From: Chlamydiia bacterium
Lineage (GTDB): Bacteria > Chlamydiota > Chlamydiia > Chlamydiales > Simkaniaceae
NCBI GenBank assembly: GCA_020440405.1
Contig: JAGROF010000010.1
Coordinates: 1 to 23,364 of the forward strand
Length of the DNA stretch: 23,364 bases
Direction of reading: 5' to 3'
In this document: positions 13,657 to 21,290 of the stretch, one piece after another
Layout: the number at the start of each line of letters is the position of its first letter
How positions within the stretch are numbered: the first letter of the stretch is position 1
Translations under genes and position numbers: made by a program
Notes under the pieces: generated by a model
What the model was told of the DNA's origin: nothing
The model's database searches: none
What the model saw: only the letters and a program-made list of their open reading frames with translations

Positions 13657-14786
13657 TTTTTCTCTTATGTTTCGCCGCTCTTTTTGCAAAAGAAGAGCCT
13701 GAAGAGGAAATGGATATTGTGGTGCTTTCAAGCACAGAAGTCGTCGATGGCGATTACTTTGCGCATGGGAGAACGGTGGAAATTTCTGGAACAGTCAATG
13801 GGGACCTTTATGTCCTGGGAGGGCAGATTTTCATTGATGGAAATGTCAATGGAGATGTTCTTGTTGCAGGAGGAAGTGTAGAAGTTTCAGGGAAAGTCAC
13901 AAATGATGTACGTCTTTTAGCAGGACAAGCACTCATCACAGGAGAAATTGGGAGAAATCTAACGGCTGCGACAGCAACCATTGAACTCAGCCCTTCTGCA
14001 GTGGTTGGAGGAAGCGCTGTCATTGTTTCGGGCAATGCAGATGTTGAGGCACGGGTAGGGAATGCCTTGCGCCTTTACGCTTCTAGTGTACGGATTGCTA
14101 ATCATATTGGAGGAAAAGTTGTCGCTTCGGTGGGGCAATTGCGCCTTACATCAAAAGTTGTGATCGGGGGACCTTTGGAGTATTGGAGCAATAAGACTGC
14201 TCTCATCGATCCCAATGCGGTTGTGAAAGGGGGCGTGATTCATCACCCTTCCTTTTTCTACGATTTGATGCATAACAAGATGTTCAAATGGCTCAAGATT
14301 GGATCGAAATTTGCAGGGCTTGTGATGAACTTTTTTTATAGCTTTATCATCGGTCTCATTATGATCCGTTACTTTCCCAAGCGGATTGAAAGGACAATTG
14401 AAATGCTCAATACCAAGCCAGCGCAGTCTGCCGTTGCAGGAATTGTGTTGATTTTCCTTCTTCCCATCATCATGCTTGCCCTCATCATTACAATTCTAGG
14501 GGTTCCCTTTGCCCTCACTCTTCTTTCTTTAACTGTCGTTGGATTCTATACCGCAAAAATCCTTGCGATTTTGTGGCTTTCCACACACATCTTCCGCCGT
14601 TTTGAGTTCAAAAAACACCGAAAGCTCTACTTCTCCTTTGGGCTGATTGTCTACTTTATCATTACCCTCATTCCTTATCTTGGGGGGATTGTAACAGCCG
14701 CTGCCCTAATCTTAGGAATTGGCGGAGCCATCTTGGGGAAAATCGAAAAAGAGACCAAGAAAACATTTCTTTTCAAAAAGAGCTAA
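13632..14786 (+). CDS. Exported bactofilin-like protein with C-terminal membrane domain
   Basis: The 384-residue protein begins with a signal peptide (MALRRCTLIFLLCFAALFA, cleavage near residue 19), which fixes the start inside hemA. AAGG sits about eight bases before this ATG. Residues about 37-205 form repeating short beta units with the EISGTVNGDLYVLGG, DGNVNGDVLVAGG, EVSGKVTNDV pattern of the bactofilin right-handed beta-helix. Residues about 228-370 contain roughly four or five hydrophobic membrane segments. Bactofilins are normally cytoplasmic scaffolds; this one should lie outside the inner membrane and be anchored by its tail. Similar polymer-forming-domain plus membrane-tail proteins occur in other bacteria, usually uncharacterised. 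Its stop overlaps that of asnS by four bases. Confidence 0.85.
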   Translation: MALRRCTLIFLLCFAALFAKEEPEEEMDIVVLSSTEVVDGDYFAHGRTVEISGTVNGDLYVLGGQIFIDGNVNGDVLVAGGSVEVSGKVTNDVRLLAGQALITGEIGRNLTAATATIELSPSAVVGGSAVIVSGNADVEARVGNALRLYASSVRIANHIGGKVVASVGQLRLTSKVVIGGPLEYWSNKTALIDPNAVVKGGVIHHPSFFYDLMHNKMFKWLKIGSKFAGLVMNFFYSFIIGLIMIRYFPKRIERTIEMLNTKPAQSAVAGIVLIFLLPIIMLALIITILGVPFALTLLSLTVVGFYTAKILAILWLSTHIFRRFEFKKHRKLYFSFGLIVYFIITLIPYLGGIVTAAALILGIGGAILGKIEKETKKTFLFKKS

Positions 14787-16189
14787 AAATCGCAGTTGCC
14801 AGGAACGCGAGGGAAGGCAATGGCGTCGCGGATGTTGTCAATACCTGTAGTGAATTGGACCAAGCGCTCAAACCCAAGACCAAACCCTCCATGAGGCACT
14901 GAGCCATATTTTCGAAGGTCAAGGTACCACTGGTAAGTTTCGAGGTCTAAGCTATGCTTTTCAAACTTGGACTTGAGAAGGTCGTAGCGTTCTTCTCGTT
15001 GTGAGCCTCCAATCAGTTCTCCGACCTTGGGGACGAGAACGTCAAGGGCTGCGACAGTTTTCCCATCGTCATTTTCTCGCATATAAAACGCTTTGATCTC
15101 TTTAGGATAGTCTGTCAGGATGACAGGCGCTTTACAGTGCTCTTCAGAGATGTAGCGTTCATGCTCCGATTGAAGATCGCTTCCCCATTTTACGGGATAT
15201 TCAAAGCTCCGCCCTGATTTTTCAAGAATAGAAATGGCTTCGGTATAAGTGAGGCGCACGAAAGGGGAGTCTTTAACATGAGCGAGGCGATCGATAAGTC
15301 CTTTTTCAATGAACTGATTAAAGAACTGGAGGTCTTCTTGGCAGTTTTCAAGGACATCGGCAATAAGAAATTTAAGGTAGTCTTCTGCTAAGTCGGCGAT
15401 CATGGGAAGGTCAGCAAAGGCGAGTTCCGGTTCAATCATCCAAAACTCTGCTAAATGTCGAGATGTGTGGGAGTTTTCAGCGCGGAACGTAGGGCCAAAT
15501 GTGTAGATGTCTGAAAGAGCAGTTGCGTAGGCTTCTCCATTGAGCTGTCCTGAAACAGTCAAAAAGCTAGGCTGAGAGAAAAAGTCTTTGGAATAATCGA
15601 TTTTTCCCTCTTCCGTTTTAGGAGGATTGTCAAGGTTAAGGGTCGTTACTTGAAACATTTCTCCCGCTCCCTCACAGTCGCTCCCTGTAATAATCGGAGA
15701 TTGGAGATATACATAGCCGCGATCTTGGAAAAAGCGGTGGGTGGAGTAAGCGAGTCGACTCCGCACACGCGCTACAGCGCCTTGCGTATTCGTGCGAGGA
15801 CGAAGGTGGGCGATGGTGCGCAAGAAGTCAAAAGAATGCCGTTTTTTCTGCAGGGGATAGTCGTTGGGACACGGCCCTATAAGGGTGAGTTCTTTGGCCT
15901 GCATTTCATACGTTTGCTTGTTGCCAGGACTTTTAACGATTTCTCCTGAAATCGCAACAGCTGCTCCTGTAGAAAGGTTTTCGATCATGTCAGGCTTAGC
16001 GATCACTTGAAAATTGGAAAAAGAGGATCCATCGGTGAGTTCAATAAACGCAAAGGTCTTTTGATCACGAACGGTTCGTACCCATCCGCACACTAAAACA
16101 GTTTGTCCAATGATTGACGCATCGTGATTTAAGATCGATTTAATTTTTTGCCGAGACGTAAGCGAAGGAGCGTAACATTGCGATTTCAT
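14783..16189 (-). CDS. asnS: Asparaginyl-tRNA synthetase
   Basis: This class IIb synthetase charges tRNA-Asn directly. The 468-residue product has an N-terminal OB anticodon-binding fold ([25 protein letters not shown]), the AsnRS-specific [25 protein letters not shown] segment, motif 2 [26 protein letters not shown], and motif 3 [12 protein letters not shown]. The HLRPRTN and [14 protein letters not shown] blocks separate it from AspRS. The C-terminus reads RVPGNCDF where most AsnRS have RTPGNAEF, a conservative change. The only plausible start (16189) lies 50 bases inside the 3' end of nfo. C. trachomatis is believed to lack this gene and to make Asn-tRNA by amidation. Confidence 0.96.
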   Translation of the reverse strand: MKSQCYAPSLTSRQKIKSILNHDASIIGQTVLVCGWVRTVRDQKTFAFIELTDGSSFSNFQVIAKPDMIENLSTGAAVAISGEIVKSPGNKQTYEMQAKELTLIGPCPNDYPLQKKRHSFDFLRTIAHLRPRTNTQGAVARVRSRLAYSTHRFFQDRGYVYLQSPIITGSDCEGAGEMFQVTTLNLDNPPKTEEGKIDYSKDFFSQPSFLTVSGQLNGEAYATALSDIYTFGPTFRAENSHTSRHLAEFWMIEPELAFADLPMIADLAEDYLKFLIADVLENCQEDLQFFNQFIEKGLIDRLAHVKDSPFVRLTYTEAISILEKSGRSFEYPVKWGSDLQSEHERYISEEHCKAPVILTDYPKEIKAFYMRENDDGKTVAALDVLVPKVGELIGGSQREERYDLLKSKFEKHSLDLETYQWYLDLRKYGSVPHGGFGLGFERLVQFTTGIDNIRDAIAFPRVPGNCDF

Positions 16190-17012
16190 CTTTCCACATT
16201 AACTCACCGTTAGGGGTTTCTAAATATTTGGGGATCGATTGGAGTTTTGGATGAGTCATCATCACTTCAAAACATTTGATTCCAATTTCCCCTTTGCCAA
16301 GATTGGCATGACGATCTTTGCGAGATCCCAGTCCATGCTGGGAATCATTGACATGAAAGGCGTAGAGGTGTTCCCATCCTACGACCTGATCAAAGGTTTC
16401 CATCACATTTTCCCAGCCTTCTTCTGTACGGATGTCGTATCCGGCAGCAAAAATGTGACACGTATCAATGCAGACTCCAATCGGGATTTTTCCTTTGACA
16501 CCCTCTACAATGTAACTTAAGTGTTCAAAACGGTGTCCCATTGTGGTTCCCTGTCCTGCTGTTGCTTCAATGAGAAGGCGTAAGGGTTGATTTTCAAGGA
16601 GGGGTTCTAAGATCAGTAGACTTTCTACGATACGATCCAAACAGTTTTCTTCTGCATCTCCTGTCGCTGCACCGGGATGGAAATTCATGTAGGTGAGCCC
16701 TAGGGCCAAGCAACGCTCGACTTCTTCTCGAAAGGCCTTGCGGCTTTTGGCTAGGAGGTCATTTTTATTCGAACCGAGATTGATCAGATAACTATCGTGG
16801 CTCATAATGTGAGAGATTCCAGAATCCTTTAAGGTGTCTCTCCAGATGGTAAGCTCTTCTTCGGTGAAACTCCGACCGTTCCATTGCTTTTGGTTGCTGG
16901 TAAAAAGTTGGATGGTTGTGGCACCAATCTCTTGCCCTTTTAAAAGAGCTTTGTGCACACCTCCAGATGTCGAGGTGTGCGCTCCAATCAAGAGTTTTTC
17001 TCCATCCACCAT
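16140..17012 (-). CDS. nfo: Endonuclease IV
   Basis: Endonuclease IV is a Zn-dependent AP endonuclease that cuts 5' to abasic sites in base-excision repair. The 290-residue protein is the family's usual size and carries IGAHTSTSGG, TTIQLFTSNQKQW, MSHDSYLINLG, NFHPGAA, LLIEATAGQGTTMG, GVCIDTCHIFAAGYD, FHVNDSQHGLGSRKDRHANLGKG, with the metal-ligand His, Glu and Asp residues present. The ATG at 17012 is chosen, in a one-base TAATG overlap with the rpsD stop. An earlier in-frame start at 17039 would intrude into rpsD and add nine residues the family lacks. It is followed by asnS with a 50-base overlap. Confidence 0.95.
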   Translation of the reverse strand: MVDGEKLLIGAHTSTSGGVHKALLKGQEIGATTIQLFTSNQKQWNGRSFTEEELTIWRDTLKDSGISHIMSHDSYLINLGSNKNDLLAKSRKAFREEVERCLALGLTYMNFHPGAATGDAEENCLDRIVESLLILEPLLENQPLRLLIEATAGQGTTMGHRFEHLSYIVEGVKGKIPIGVCIDTCHIFAAGYDIRTEEGWENVMETFDQVVGWEHLYAFHVNDSQHGLGSRKDRHANLGKGEIGIKCFEVMMTHPKLQSIPKYLETPNGELMWKDEIAMLRSFAYVSAKN

Positions 17013-17632
17013 TAGTGAGTGTGTGCTAAGAACTCGCACACCAGAGAAATGTTAACCGGAAGGGGAAGGACAATCTGATCTGCTTCAGGAATAGAAAGAA
17101 GCTGTCCTGAAAAGCTTTTCTCATCAAGAGAGAGATATTCAGGAAGGGTTCTTGAAGTGTTTTCAAGGTTCTCCTTCAGTCCTTTCATATTCTGCGATTT
17201 TTCCTTGATCGAGATGGTCATTCCCGCTTTGACTTCAAACGAGCGGATATCGACCTTTTTTCCATCCACAAGGATATGACCATGAGCAACCAATTGCTGC
17301 GCTTGGAAAATTGTTGAGGCAAACTTGAGCTTGTAAACGATATTATCTAAACGACACTCGAGACGTTGAAGGAGGAGATGCGCCGCATTTCCTTCTTTCT
17401 TTACAGCTTCGTGGTAGTAGCGGAGGACTTGCTTATCAGAAAGCATTCCATACACTGCTTTTAGCTTTTGCTTTTCTTCAAGCTGGATTCCATAATCTGA
17501 TTTTTTTCGACGTTTTGCACCGTGCATTCCAGGAGGATTCGGTTTGTGCAGTAAAGGATTTCGCAGGCGTCCAAAAATGTTGACTCCAAATCGGCGAGCG
17601 ATTCGATTCTTAGGTCCAGTATAACGTGACAT
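17012..17632 (-). CDS. rpsD: 30S ribosomal protein S4
   Basis: S4 is a primary 16S rRNA-binding protein that nucleates 30S assembly. The 206-residue product has the N-terminal [15 protein letters not shown], the [31 protein letters not shown] segment, and an S4 RNA-binding domain ([36 protein letters not shown]). The N-terminus lacks the four-cysteine zinc site found in some S4 proteins, so this is the zinc-free form. A strong AAGGAGAT precedes the ATG. It heads an overlapping rpsD-nfo-asnS set; rpsD-nfo is also adjacent in C. trachomatis as I recall. Confidence 0.98.
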   Translation of the reverse strand: MSRYTGPKNRIARRFGVNIFGRLRNPLLHKPNPPGMHGAKRRKKSDYGIQLEEKQKLKAVYGMLSDKQVLRYYHEAVKKEGNAAHLLLQRLECRLDNIVYKLKFASTIFQAQQLVAHGHILVDGKKVDIRSFEVKAGMTISIKEKSQNMKGLKENLENTSRTLPEYLSLDEKSFSGQLLSIPEADQIVLPLPVNISLVCEFLAHTH

Positions 17633-17766
17633 TCATATCTCCTTACAATAAGAGAAACCATCCTAACAGCACCTCTATAATTTTTACAAGTCCTACAATT
17701 CGATGTTTTCATAAATACCTAAAAAACAACCGCTTAAAAAGTGATGAAAAATAATTTAAAATGGGG

Positions 17767-17772
17767 TATAAT
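17767..17772 (+). promoter_or_regulatory. -10 box of the coiled-coil gene / trhO unit
   Basis: A perfect TATAAT lies 35 bases before the ATG at 17808, in an A+T-rich region. The region 17 bases upstream (ATGAAA) is only a weak -35 match, so the -10 is the main support. Confidence 0.5.
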
Positions 17773-17807
17773 AAACTTAGGGAAAGATGTAAAAAGGGGT
17801 CTATTTC

Positions 17808-18245
17808 ATGAAATCCTTGACGAAGTGGAAAGCGCTTGCTTTTGAGTCAGAGCTCATCGCAAAAGATGTTCTCAGTAAAGAATTTCTTTCGGATGAACTC
17901 TTTCAATCCTATTCTAAACAGGTGCAGCGATTGAAGGTTGAAGTTGAGGGATTAGAAGCTCTTCAATCCGATCCGATCCGTAAAAATTTAGAAGTGATCG
18001 AAACACGTCTGCGCATCTTAAACCCCGAGCACCGCATTCAAACCAATTTTGAATTTTTTACGCGGAAAATTTCCCATTTTCAAAGTCGCCTTGAGCTTCT
18101 CAAAGAAAGCTTGGAGGCGTTCAATGCAGAGTATACAAATCTTTCGATGCATCACGTGAAGCGTGCTGCTATTGAGCAAGAGATTGCCCTTCTTGAAAGT
18201 CAACTTTCGGATGCGGTCAATCAACGTGAAGCCCTCCTTGCCTAA
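17808..18245 (+). CDS. Coiled-coil protein, unknown function
   Basis: This 145-residue protein is almost entirely helical with heptad patterns (for example SKQVQRLKVEVEGLEAL, FQSRLELLKESLEAFNAEY, IEQEIALLESQLSDAV), indicating two or three coiled-coil segments. There is no signal peptide or membrane segment, so it should be cytoplasmic. AAAGGGG lies about ten bases before the ATG, and a TATAAT promoter box lies further upstream. trhO starts 30 bases after its stop on the same strand. I do not recognise a family; type III secretion chaperone-like or structural roles are possible, with nothing specific to favour either. Confidence 0.82.
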   Translation: MKSLTKWKALAFESELIAKDVLSKEFLSDELFQSYSKQVQRLKVEVEGLEALQSDPIRKNLEVIETRLRILNPEHRIQTNFEFFTRKISHFQSRLELLKESLEAFNAEYTNLSMHHVKRAAIEQEIALLESQLSDAVNQREALLA

Positions 18246-18275
18246 ATTTCCTTAATTAGGCATAATTTCCCTATT

Positions 18276-19241
18276 ATGGACTACCTTGTGCTTGCGTTTT
18301 ATACGTTCCAACCAATTCCAGAGCCTCACCGCGAAGTGAAGCGATGGAAGCGCTTTCTTGAAAATTTGGATGTGATGGGGCGGATCTACCTCAATAAGGA
18401 TGGAGTGAATGCTCAGATGAGCCTCTTAGGAGCAGAAGCGGAAGACTTTTATGGGTGGCTCCTCAAAGACTATCCAAAGACAGAGGTGAAGGTTCATCGC
18501 TGTCAAGAGCACGCTTTTCCCAAGATGACAGTAAAATACCGAGAGCAGCTGGCTGCAATGGACCGAGAGTTCGATCTTTCCCAAGGGGGAGAGCATGTTT
18601 CAAGTGAGCGGTGGGCTCAGATGATTGAGGAGCGCGATGAAGATACGGTCATCCTCGACGTTCGGAATGATTACGAGTGGGATGTGGGCCACTTTGAAGG
18701 TGCTAAAAGACCAGAATTAAAAACATTTAGAGAGTTTCCTAAGCTCGCGGAAGAGCTCGCTAAAGTACGTGATCTAAAGAAGACTAAAGTCATGATGTAT
18801 TGCACGGGAGGGATCCGGTGTGAGCTCTACTCTTGCCTGATGAAGGAAGAAGGGTTTGAGAATGTTTATCAACTAGATGGGGGAATCATTAAATACGGCC
18901 TAGAGAAAGGCAATAAGCATTGGAAGGGTAATCTTTTCGTTTTTGATGACCGCTTAGTGGTCCCCATTGCCGAAGAGAAGAACGCAGTGATTAGTCAATG
19001 CTCTCAGTGTCAAGAGAAGGTTGATACTTACTATAATTGTGCCAATATGGATTGCAATGCACTCTTTATCAGCTGTCTTGCTTGCGCAGAGAAGATGAAA
19101 GGGTGTTGCTCCTCCTCGTGCATAGAGGCTCCTCGCCGCCGCCCATTTGAGGTGACTGAAAATCCGAAACCCTTCCGAAAACTTTCCTTTGAAGAGAAGC
19201 AGATGCTTAAGGATGCTTCTTCTTGTCAATCAACTCAATAG
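18276..19241 (+). CDS. trhO: tRNA uridine(34) hydroxylase (rhodanese-related)
   Basis: TrhO (formerly YceA) makes 5-hydroxyuridine at tRNA wobble position 34 using O2. The 321-residue protein has the N-terminal acylphosphatase-like UPF0176 domain (residues about 1-95, with RIYLNKDGVNAQMSL), a rhodanese domain with VILDVRNDYEWDVGHFEGA and the active-site loop CTGGIRCE (Cys176), and a C-terminal cysteine-rich region (CSQCQEK, CANMDC, CLAC, CCSSSC) likely to bind metal. C. trachomatis carries it next to rpsD (CT627, from memory). There is no Shine-Dalgarno before the ATG. The last 35 bases overlap the convergent small gene at 19207. Confidence 0.95.
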   Translation: MDYLVLAFYTFQPIPEPHREVKRWKRFLENLDVMGRIYLNKDGVNAQMSLLGAEAEDFYGWLLKDYPKTEVKVHRCQEHAFPKMTVKYREQLAAMDREFDLSQGGEHVSSERWAQMIEERDEDTVILDVRNDYEWDVGHFEGAKRPELKTFREFPKLAEELAKVRDLKKTKVMMYCTGGIRCELYSCLMKEEGFENVYQLDGGIIKYGLEKGNKHWKGNLFVFDDRLVVPIAEEKNAVISQCSQCQEKVDTYYNCANMDCNALFISCLACAEKMKGCCSSSCIEAPRRRPFEVTENPKPFRKLSFEEKQMLKDASSCQSTQ

Positions 19242-19380
19242 CAGCTGCTTTTAAGGTTTTTAGCCCTTCTTCAAATCCTACTTCTACAAGGAGTTGATCG
19301 AGATAACGCATTTCAGCTTGAAGCTGGTCGCACATCGATTCGAGTTTGGCGATCTTTTTTAGCAGCTTGTCCTGGTCCAT
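19207..19380 (-). CDS. 57-residue coiled-coil protein
   Basis: The ATG at 19380 is chosen over an upstream TTG because GGAGGA lies five bases before it. The 57-residue product is a single amphipathic helix or short coiled coil (LLKKIAKLESMCDQLQAEMRYLDQLLVEVGF), ending in a charged tail. No family is recognised. It overlaps the end of trhO by 35 bases on the opposite strand. Its transcript probably starts at the left-facing copy of the duplicated promoter module (TATAAT at 19454-19459), giving a leader of roughly 65 bases. Confidence 0.7.
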   Translation of the reverse strand: MDQDKLLKKIAKLESMCDQLQAEMRYLDQLLVEVGFEEGLKTLKAAAIELIDKKKHP

Positions 19381-19437
19381 ATTGTCCTCCAACTATCCTT
19401 ATTGCAAAAGGCATGCCAATATGGTATCAAAAAAAAT

Positions 19438-19604
19438 ATGAACCTATCCCAATATTATAACCCCCAATCTTATGGGCCTTTTTTCCCATTATCTGAGCGC
19501 TCTTTTTGCCCTACTTATCCAAGTATGGTGCGCAAAGAGAGCGCTCAGACACTGAAAAAAAATGCCTCAAAATCTTGGAATTTCTAATAGCGGGATAGGT
19601 TCAT
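19438..19604. promoter_or_regulatory. Divergent promoter region built from two inverted copies of one module
   Basis: Copy A (minus strand, 19509 down to 19438) and copy B (plus strand, 19532 to 19604) align over about 72-73 bases. Each begins GCAAA(A/G)AGAGCGCTCAGA and continues through an A-rich stretch. After 32 or 33 bases comes a -10 box (TATAAT at 19454-19459 in A, TCTAAT at 19583-19588 in B), then A-N2-G and the identical leader GGATAGGTTCAT. A 22-base spacer separates them. Copy A faces the 57-residue gene, copy B the small lipoprotein gene. No clear -35 is present. Confidence 0.75.
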
Positions 19605-19758
19605 GGAACGAGGACTTTCTCTACTGTTTAAGTTGATGAGCGCTTCTTGGATCTTGATGGGAGCTGCAAGCTGTGAAAAAAAGGAAAGGGTTTCTGATCC
19701 TCTTGTATTAGAAGAGTTTGATTCAGAAGAAGAGCGAATCTTTTCTCAGGATTCGTGA
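19603..19758 (+). CDS. Putative 51-residue lipoprotein
   Basis: A short open frame with a plausible lipoprotein signal: basic residues near the start, a hydrophobic segment (LSLLFKLMSASWILMGA) and a lipobox-like GAASC with Cys24. The predicted mature part is very acidic (DPLVLEEFDSEEERIFSQ) and only 28 residues long. The ATG lies at the end of the GGATAGGTTCATG leader of promoter copy B, giving a very short untranslated leader and only AGG as a ribosome site, three bases away. The last 13 bases overlap the convergent ogt tail. The lipobox has Ala at -3 rather than Leu, so membrane anchoring is likely but not certain. Confidence 0.55.
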   Translation: MERGLSLLFKLMSASWILMGAASCEKKERVSDPLVLEEFDSEEERIFSQDS

Positions 19759-20240
19759 GAAAGCAGCCTTTTTTTAATTTCCAGATTGTAGGCAAATCCG
19801 CCGATAGACCCATCTCCTTGGATCACCCGATGGCAGGGAATCACGAGGGGATAGGGGTTTTTATTGCAGACATTTCCAATCGCACGGGCACCTTTTGCAC
19901 ATCCTACTTGGGAAGCGATTTCCCCATAGCTTGCAACCTCCCCGATGGGGATCGAGCCAATCGCTTTTAAACCTTTTCGTGTGAATGGGGTAAGGGAAGA
20001 GAAGTCTAAAGGAAGGGTAGGCCCTTTTTGCCTATTGGCATAGGCTGTTAGCCAGATGAAGATGTCCTCTTCCAACCCTCCTCCTTCAATCGTACAACTA
20101 AAGGTCTCAGCAAGGTGGATTTGAATGCGAATGACCTGGGAGTTTTGAGTGATAAAGTGAGCGTGAAGATGGGGCCCAAGGGTCCAGCGTTGCTGAACCC
20201 TTAAGTTGTTAAGACTATTCTCTGTGGAGCGCACGGTCAT
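19746..20240 (-). CDS. ogt: Methylated-DNA-protein-cysteine methyltransferase
   Basis: This 164-residue suicide enzyme removes O6-alkyl groups from guanine by transferring them to its own cysteine. The active-site PCHRVI (Cys136) is preceded by GARAIGNVCNKNP with the helix-turn-helix Arg, and by IPIGEVASYGEIA, with GSIGGFAYNLEIKKRLL following; all are hallmarks of the C-terminal methyltransferase domain. The N-terminal domain is short and divergent, closer to Ogt than to Ada. The ATG at 20240 lies 26 bases inside the upstream lipoprotein gene, so the two are probably translated from one message. Confidence 0.95.
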   Translation of the reverse strand: MTVRSTENSLNNLRVQQRWTLGPHLHAHFITQNSQVIRIQIHLAETFSCTIEGGGLEEDIFIWLTAYANRQKGPTLPLDFSSLTPFTRKGLKAIGSIPIGEVASYGEIASQVGCAKGARAIGNVCNKNPYPLVIPCHRVIQGDGSIGGFAYNLEIKKRLLSHES

Positions 20241-21216
20241 TCATGATGGCAATGTTCTCTTCAACCTCGCTGAGCTCGCGATACCGTTCTTTGCTTACAG
20301 CTTGGTTGTTATAGAAGTATCGTGTGCGAGACATACCGTCAAAGAAGACAATCGAGGGACCATGTTTTTGTCCATCCATCCACTCGGTTTCTTCTACAAC
20401 TGTTTCTCCGTCAACGAAATGACGCTCAACCCCATGTTTGCGCCCTTCTTTATAGTTGAGCTCGAGGTAGCGGCATCCATTTTGGTAGTAGGTCGCAGGA
20501 CCATCTAAGACATTCTTCTTATACCATTCAACGGAAATGGGCTCTCCTGTTGGGGCAAAAACCTTTTTCTCTCCATGGACAAGCCCTCCAGAAAGGGGGA
20601 GGACTACATGAGGCATCCCATGCGCATGGAAGGTTTCTCGAAGGACAGGGAATCCACCCTCGATGGTTTCCTTTGCCACGACATTTTCGTGCTGGTCTCG
20701 GGTCAATCGAATCCCAGACCCTTTGATCACACGGTGTTCTGTCTCATTCCGCTCGTTGAAGTATTCTCCTTCAAGAAGCTCTTGATTGTGGTATTCTTCA
20801 ACACTTAAAGGGGTTCCTTTCTGAAACCACCGGGTTATCTTAACATGAGACGGAGAAAGGAAAACCTGCTCTTTCTGAGGGATACTCCGAATATCATAGG
20901 TAGTTTTTTTAACGAGATTCCCTCTTTCATAGATGTTTAAGGATTCAATTGTATTCGAGTGGGGAAAGGTGTAGGTTGTCGGTCCATGAAGAATTCCATC
21001 TTCATAGGAAGACGTCACTGTCACTCCATTACGCAGTGTGGTGACAACTTGTCCAGGATAGGTCGCCCCTTCCCATTCTTCTTTGGAGACATCGTACCCA
21101 TATTTATGGATGTAGCGTTTGGAAACGACATTTTCATCTTGGTCTTTGCTGGAATTTTGACAACCAAAAATAAACAGTCCAGATAGCGCGATGAGTAGAG
21201 GAGAAATCCTTTTCAT
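20215..21216 (-). CDS. MORN/YwqK-like repeat lipoprotein
   Basis: The 333-residue protein has a lipoprotein signal peptide (MKRISPLLIALSGLFIFGC, Cys19) and then repeated beta-hairpin units. Clear ones are SSYEDGILHGPTTYTFPH, VEWYKKNVLDGPATYYQNG, LNYKEGRKHGVERHFVDG and TEWMDGQKHGPSIVFFDG. The (Y/W)xxGxxHGxxxxY pattern is that of MORN-variant / YwqK (COG2849) repeats, found in many secreted and membrane-attached bacterial proteins. At least five or six units can be counted. It should be anchored in the outer or inner membrane facing the periplasm. GAGGT precedes the ATG, and a good promoter lies upstream. It is followed by ogt with a 26-base overlap. The function is unknown; the 'antitoxin' label sometimes given to YwqK proteins is not supported here. 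Confidence 0.8.
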   Translation of the reverse strand: MKRISPLLIALSGLFIFGCQNSSKDQDENVVSKRYIHKYGYDVSKEEWEGATYPGQVVTTLRNGVTVTSSYEDGILHGPTTYTFPHSNTIESLNIYERGNLVKKTTYDIRSIPQKEQVFLSPSHVKITRWFQKGTPLSVEEYHNQELLEGEYFNERNETEHRVIKGSGIRLTRDQHENVVAKETIEGGFPVLRETFHAHGMPHVVLPLSGGLVHGEKKVFAPTGEPISVEWYKKNVLDGPATYYQNGCRYLELNYKEGRKHGVERHFVDGETVVEETEWMDGQKHGPSIVFFDGMSRTRYFYNNQAVSKERYRELSEVEENIAIMNDRALHRE

Positions 21217-21246
21217 AGTTGACCTCGTTAAGATTGCTTTTTCACA

Positions 21247-21274
21247 ATCATACCAATTTGAGAAATAACCTCAA
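21247..21274 (-). promoter_or_regulatory. Promoter of the MORN-lipoprotein / ogt unit
   Basis: On the minus strand TTGAGG (21269-21274), a 16-base spacer and TATGAT (21247-21252) precede the ATG at 21216 by 30 bases, with GAGGT as ribosome site. Confidence 0.6.
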
Positions 21275-21290
21275 ACAAATTCCCTATAAA

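Noticed and set aside
18240..18261. Six-base inverted repeat GCCTAA/TTAGGC at the end of the coiled-coil gene
   Set aside because: The stem is short and is not followed by T's; trhO is likely read through.
19402..19587. 61-residue plus-strand open frame
   Set aside because: It covers the inverted promoter modules, lacks a ribosome site, and its sequence is dictated by the repeats.
19742..19775. Stem TTTCTCA/TGAGAAA then a run of T on the plus strand
   Set aside because: The T-run is six bases from a weak A+T stem and everything lies in the ogt coding region; it might end the small lipoprotein transcript, but support is too thin.
20215..21216. Toxin-antitoxin role for the YwqK-like protein
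   Set aside because: It carries a lipoprotein signal and its neighbours are ogt and a peptidase; no toxin gene is adjacent.
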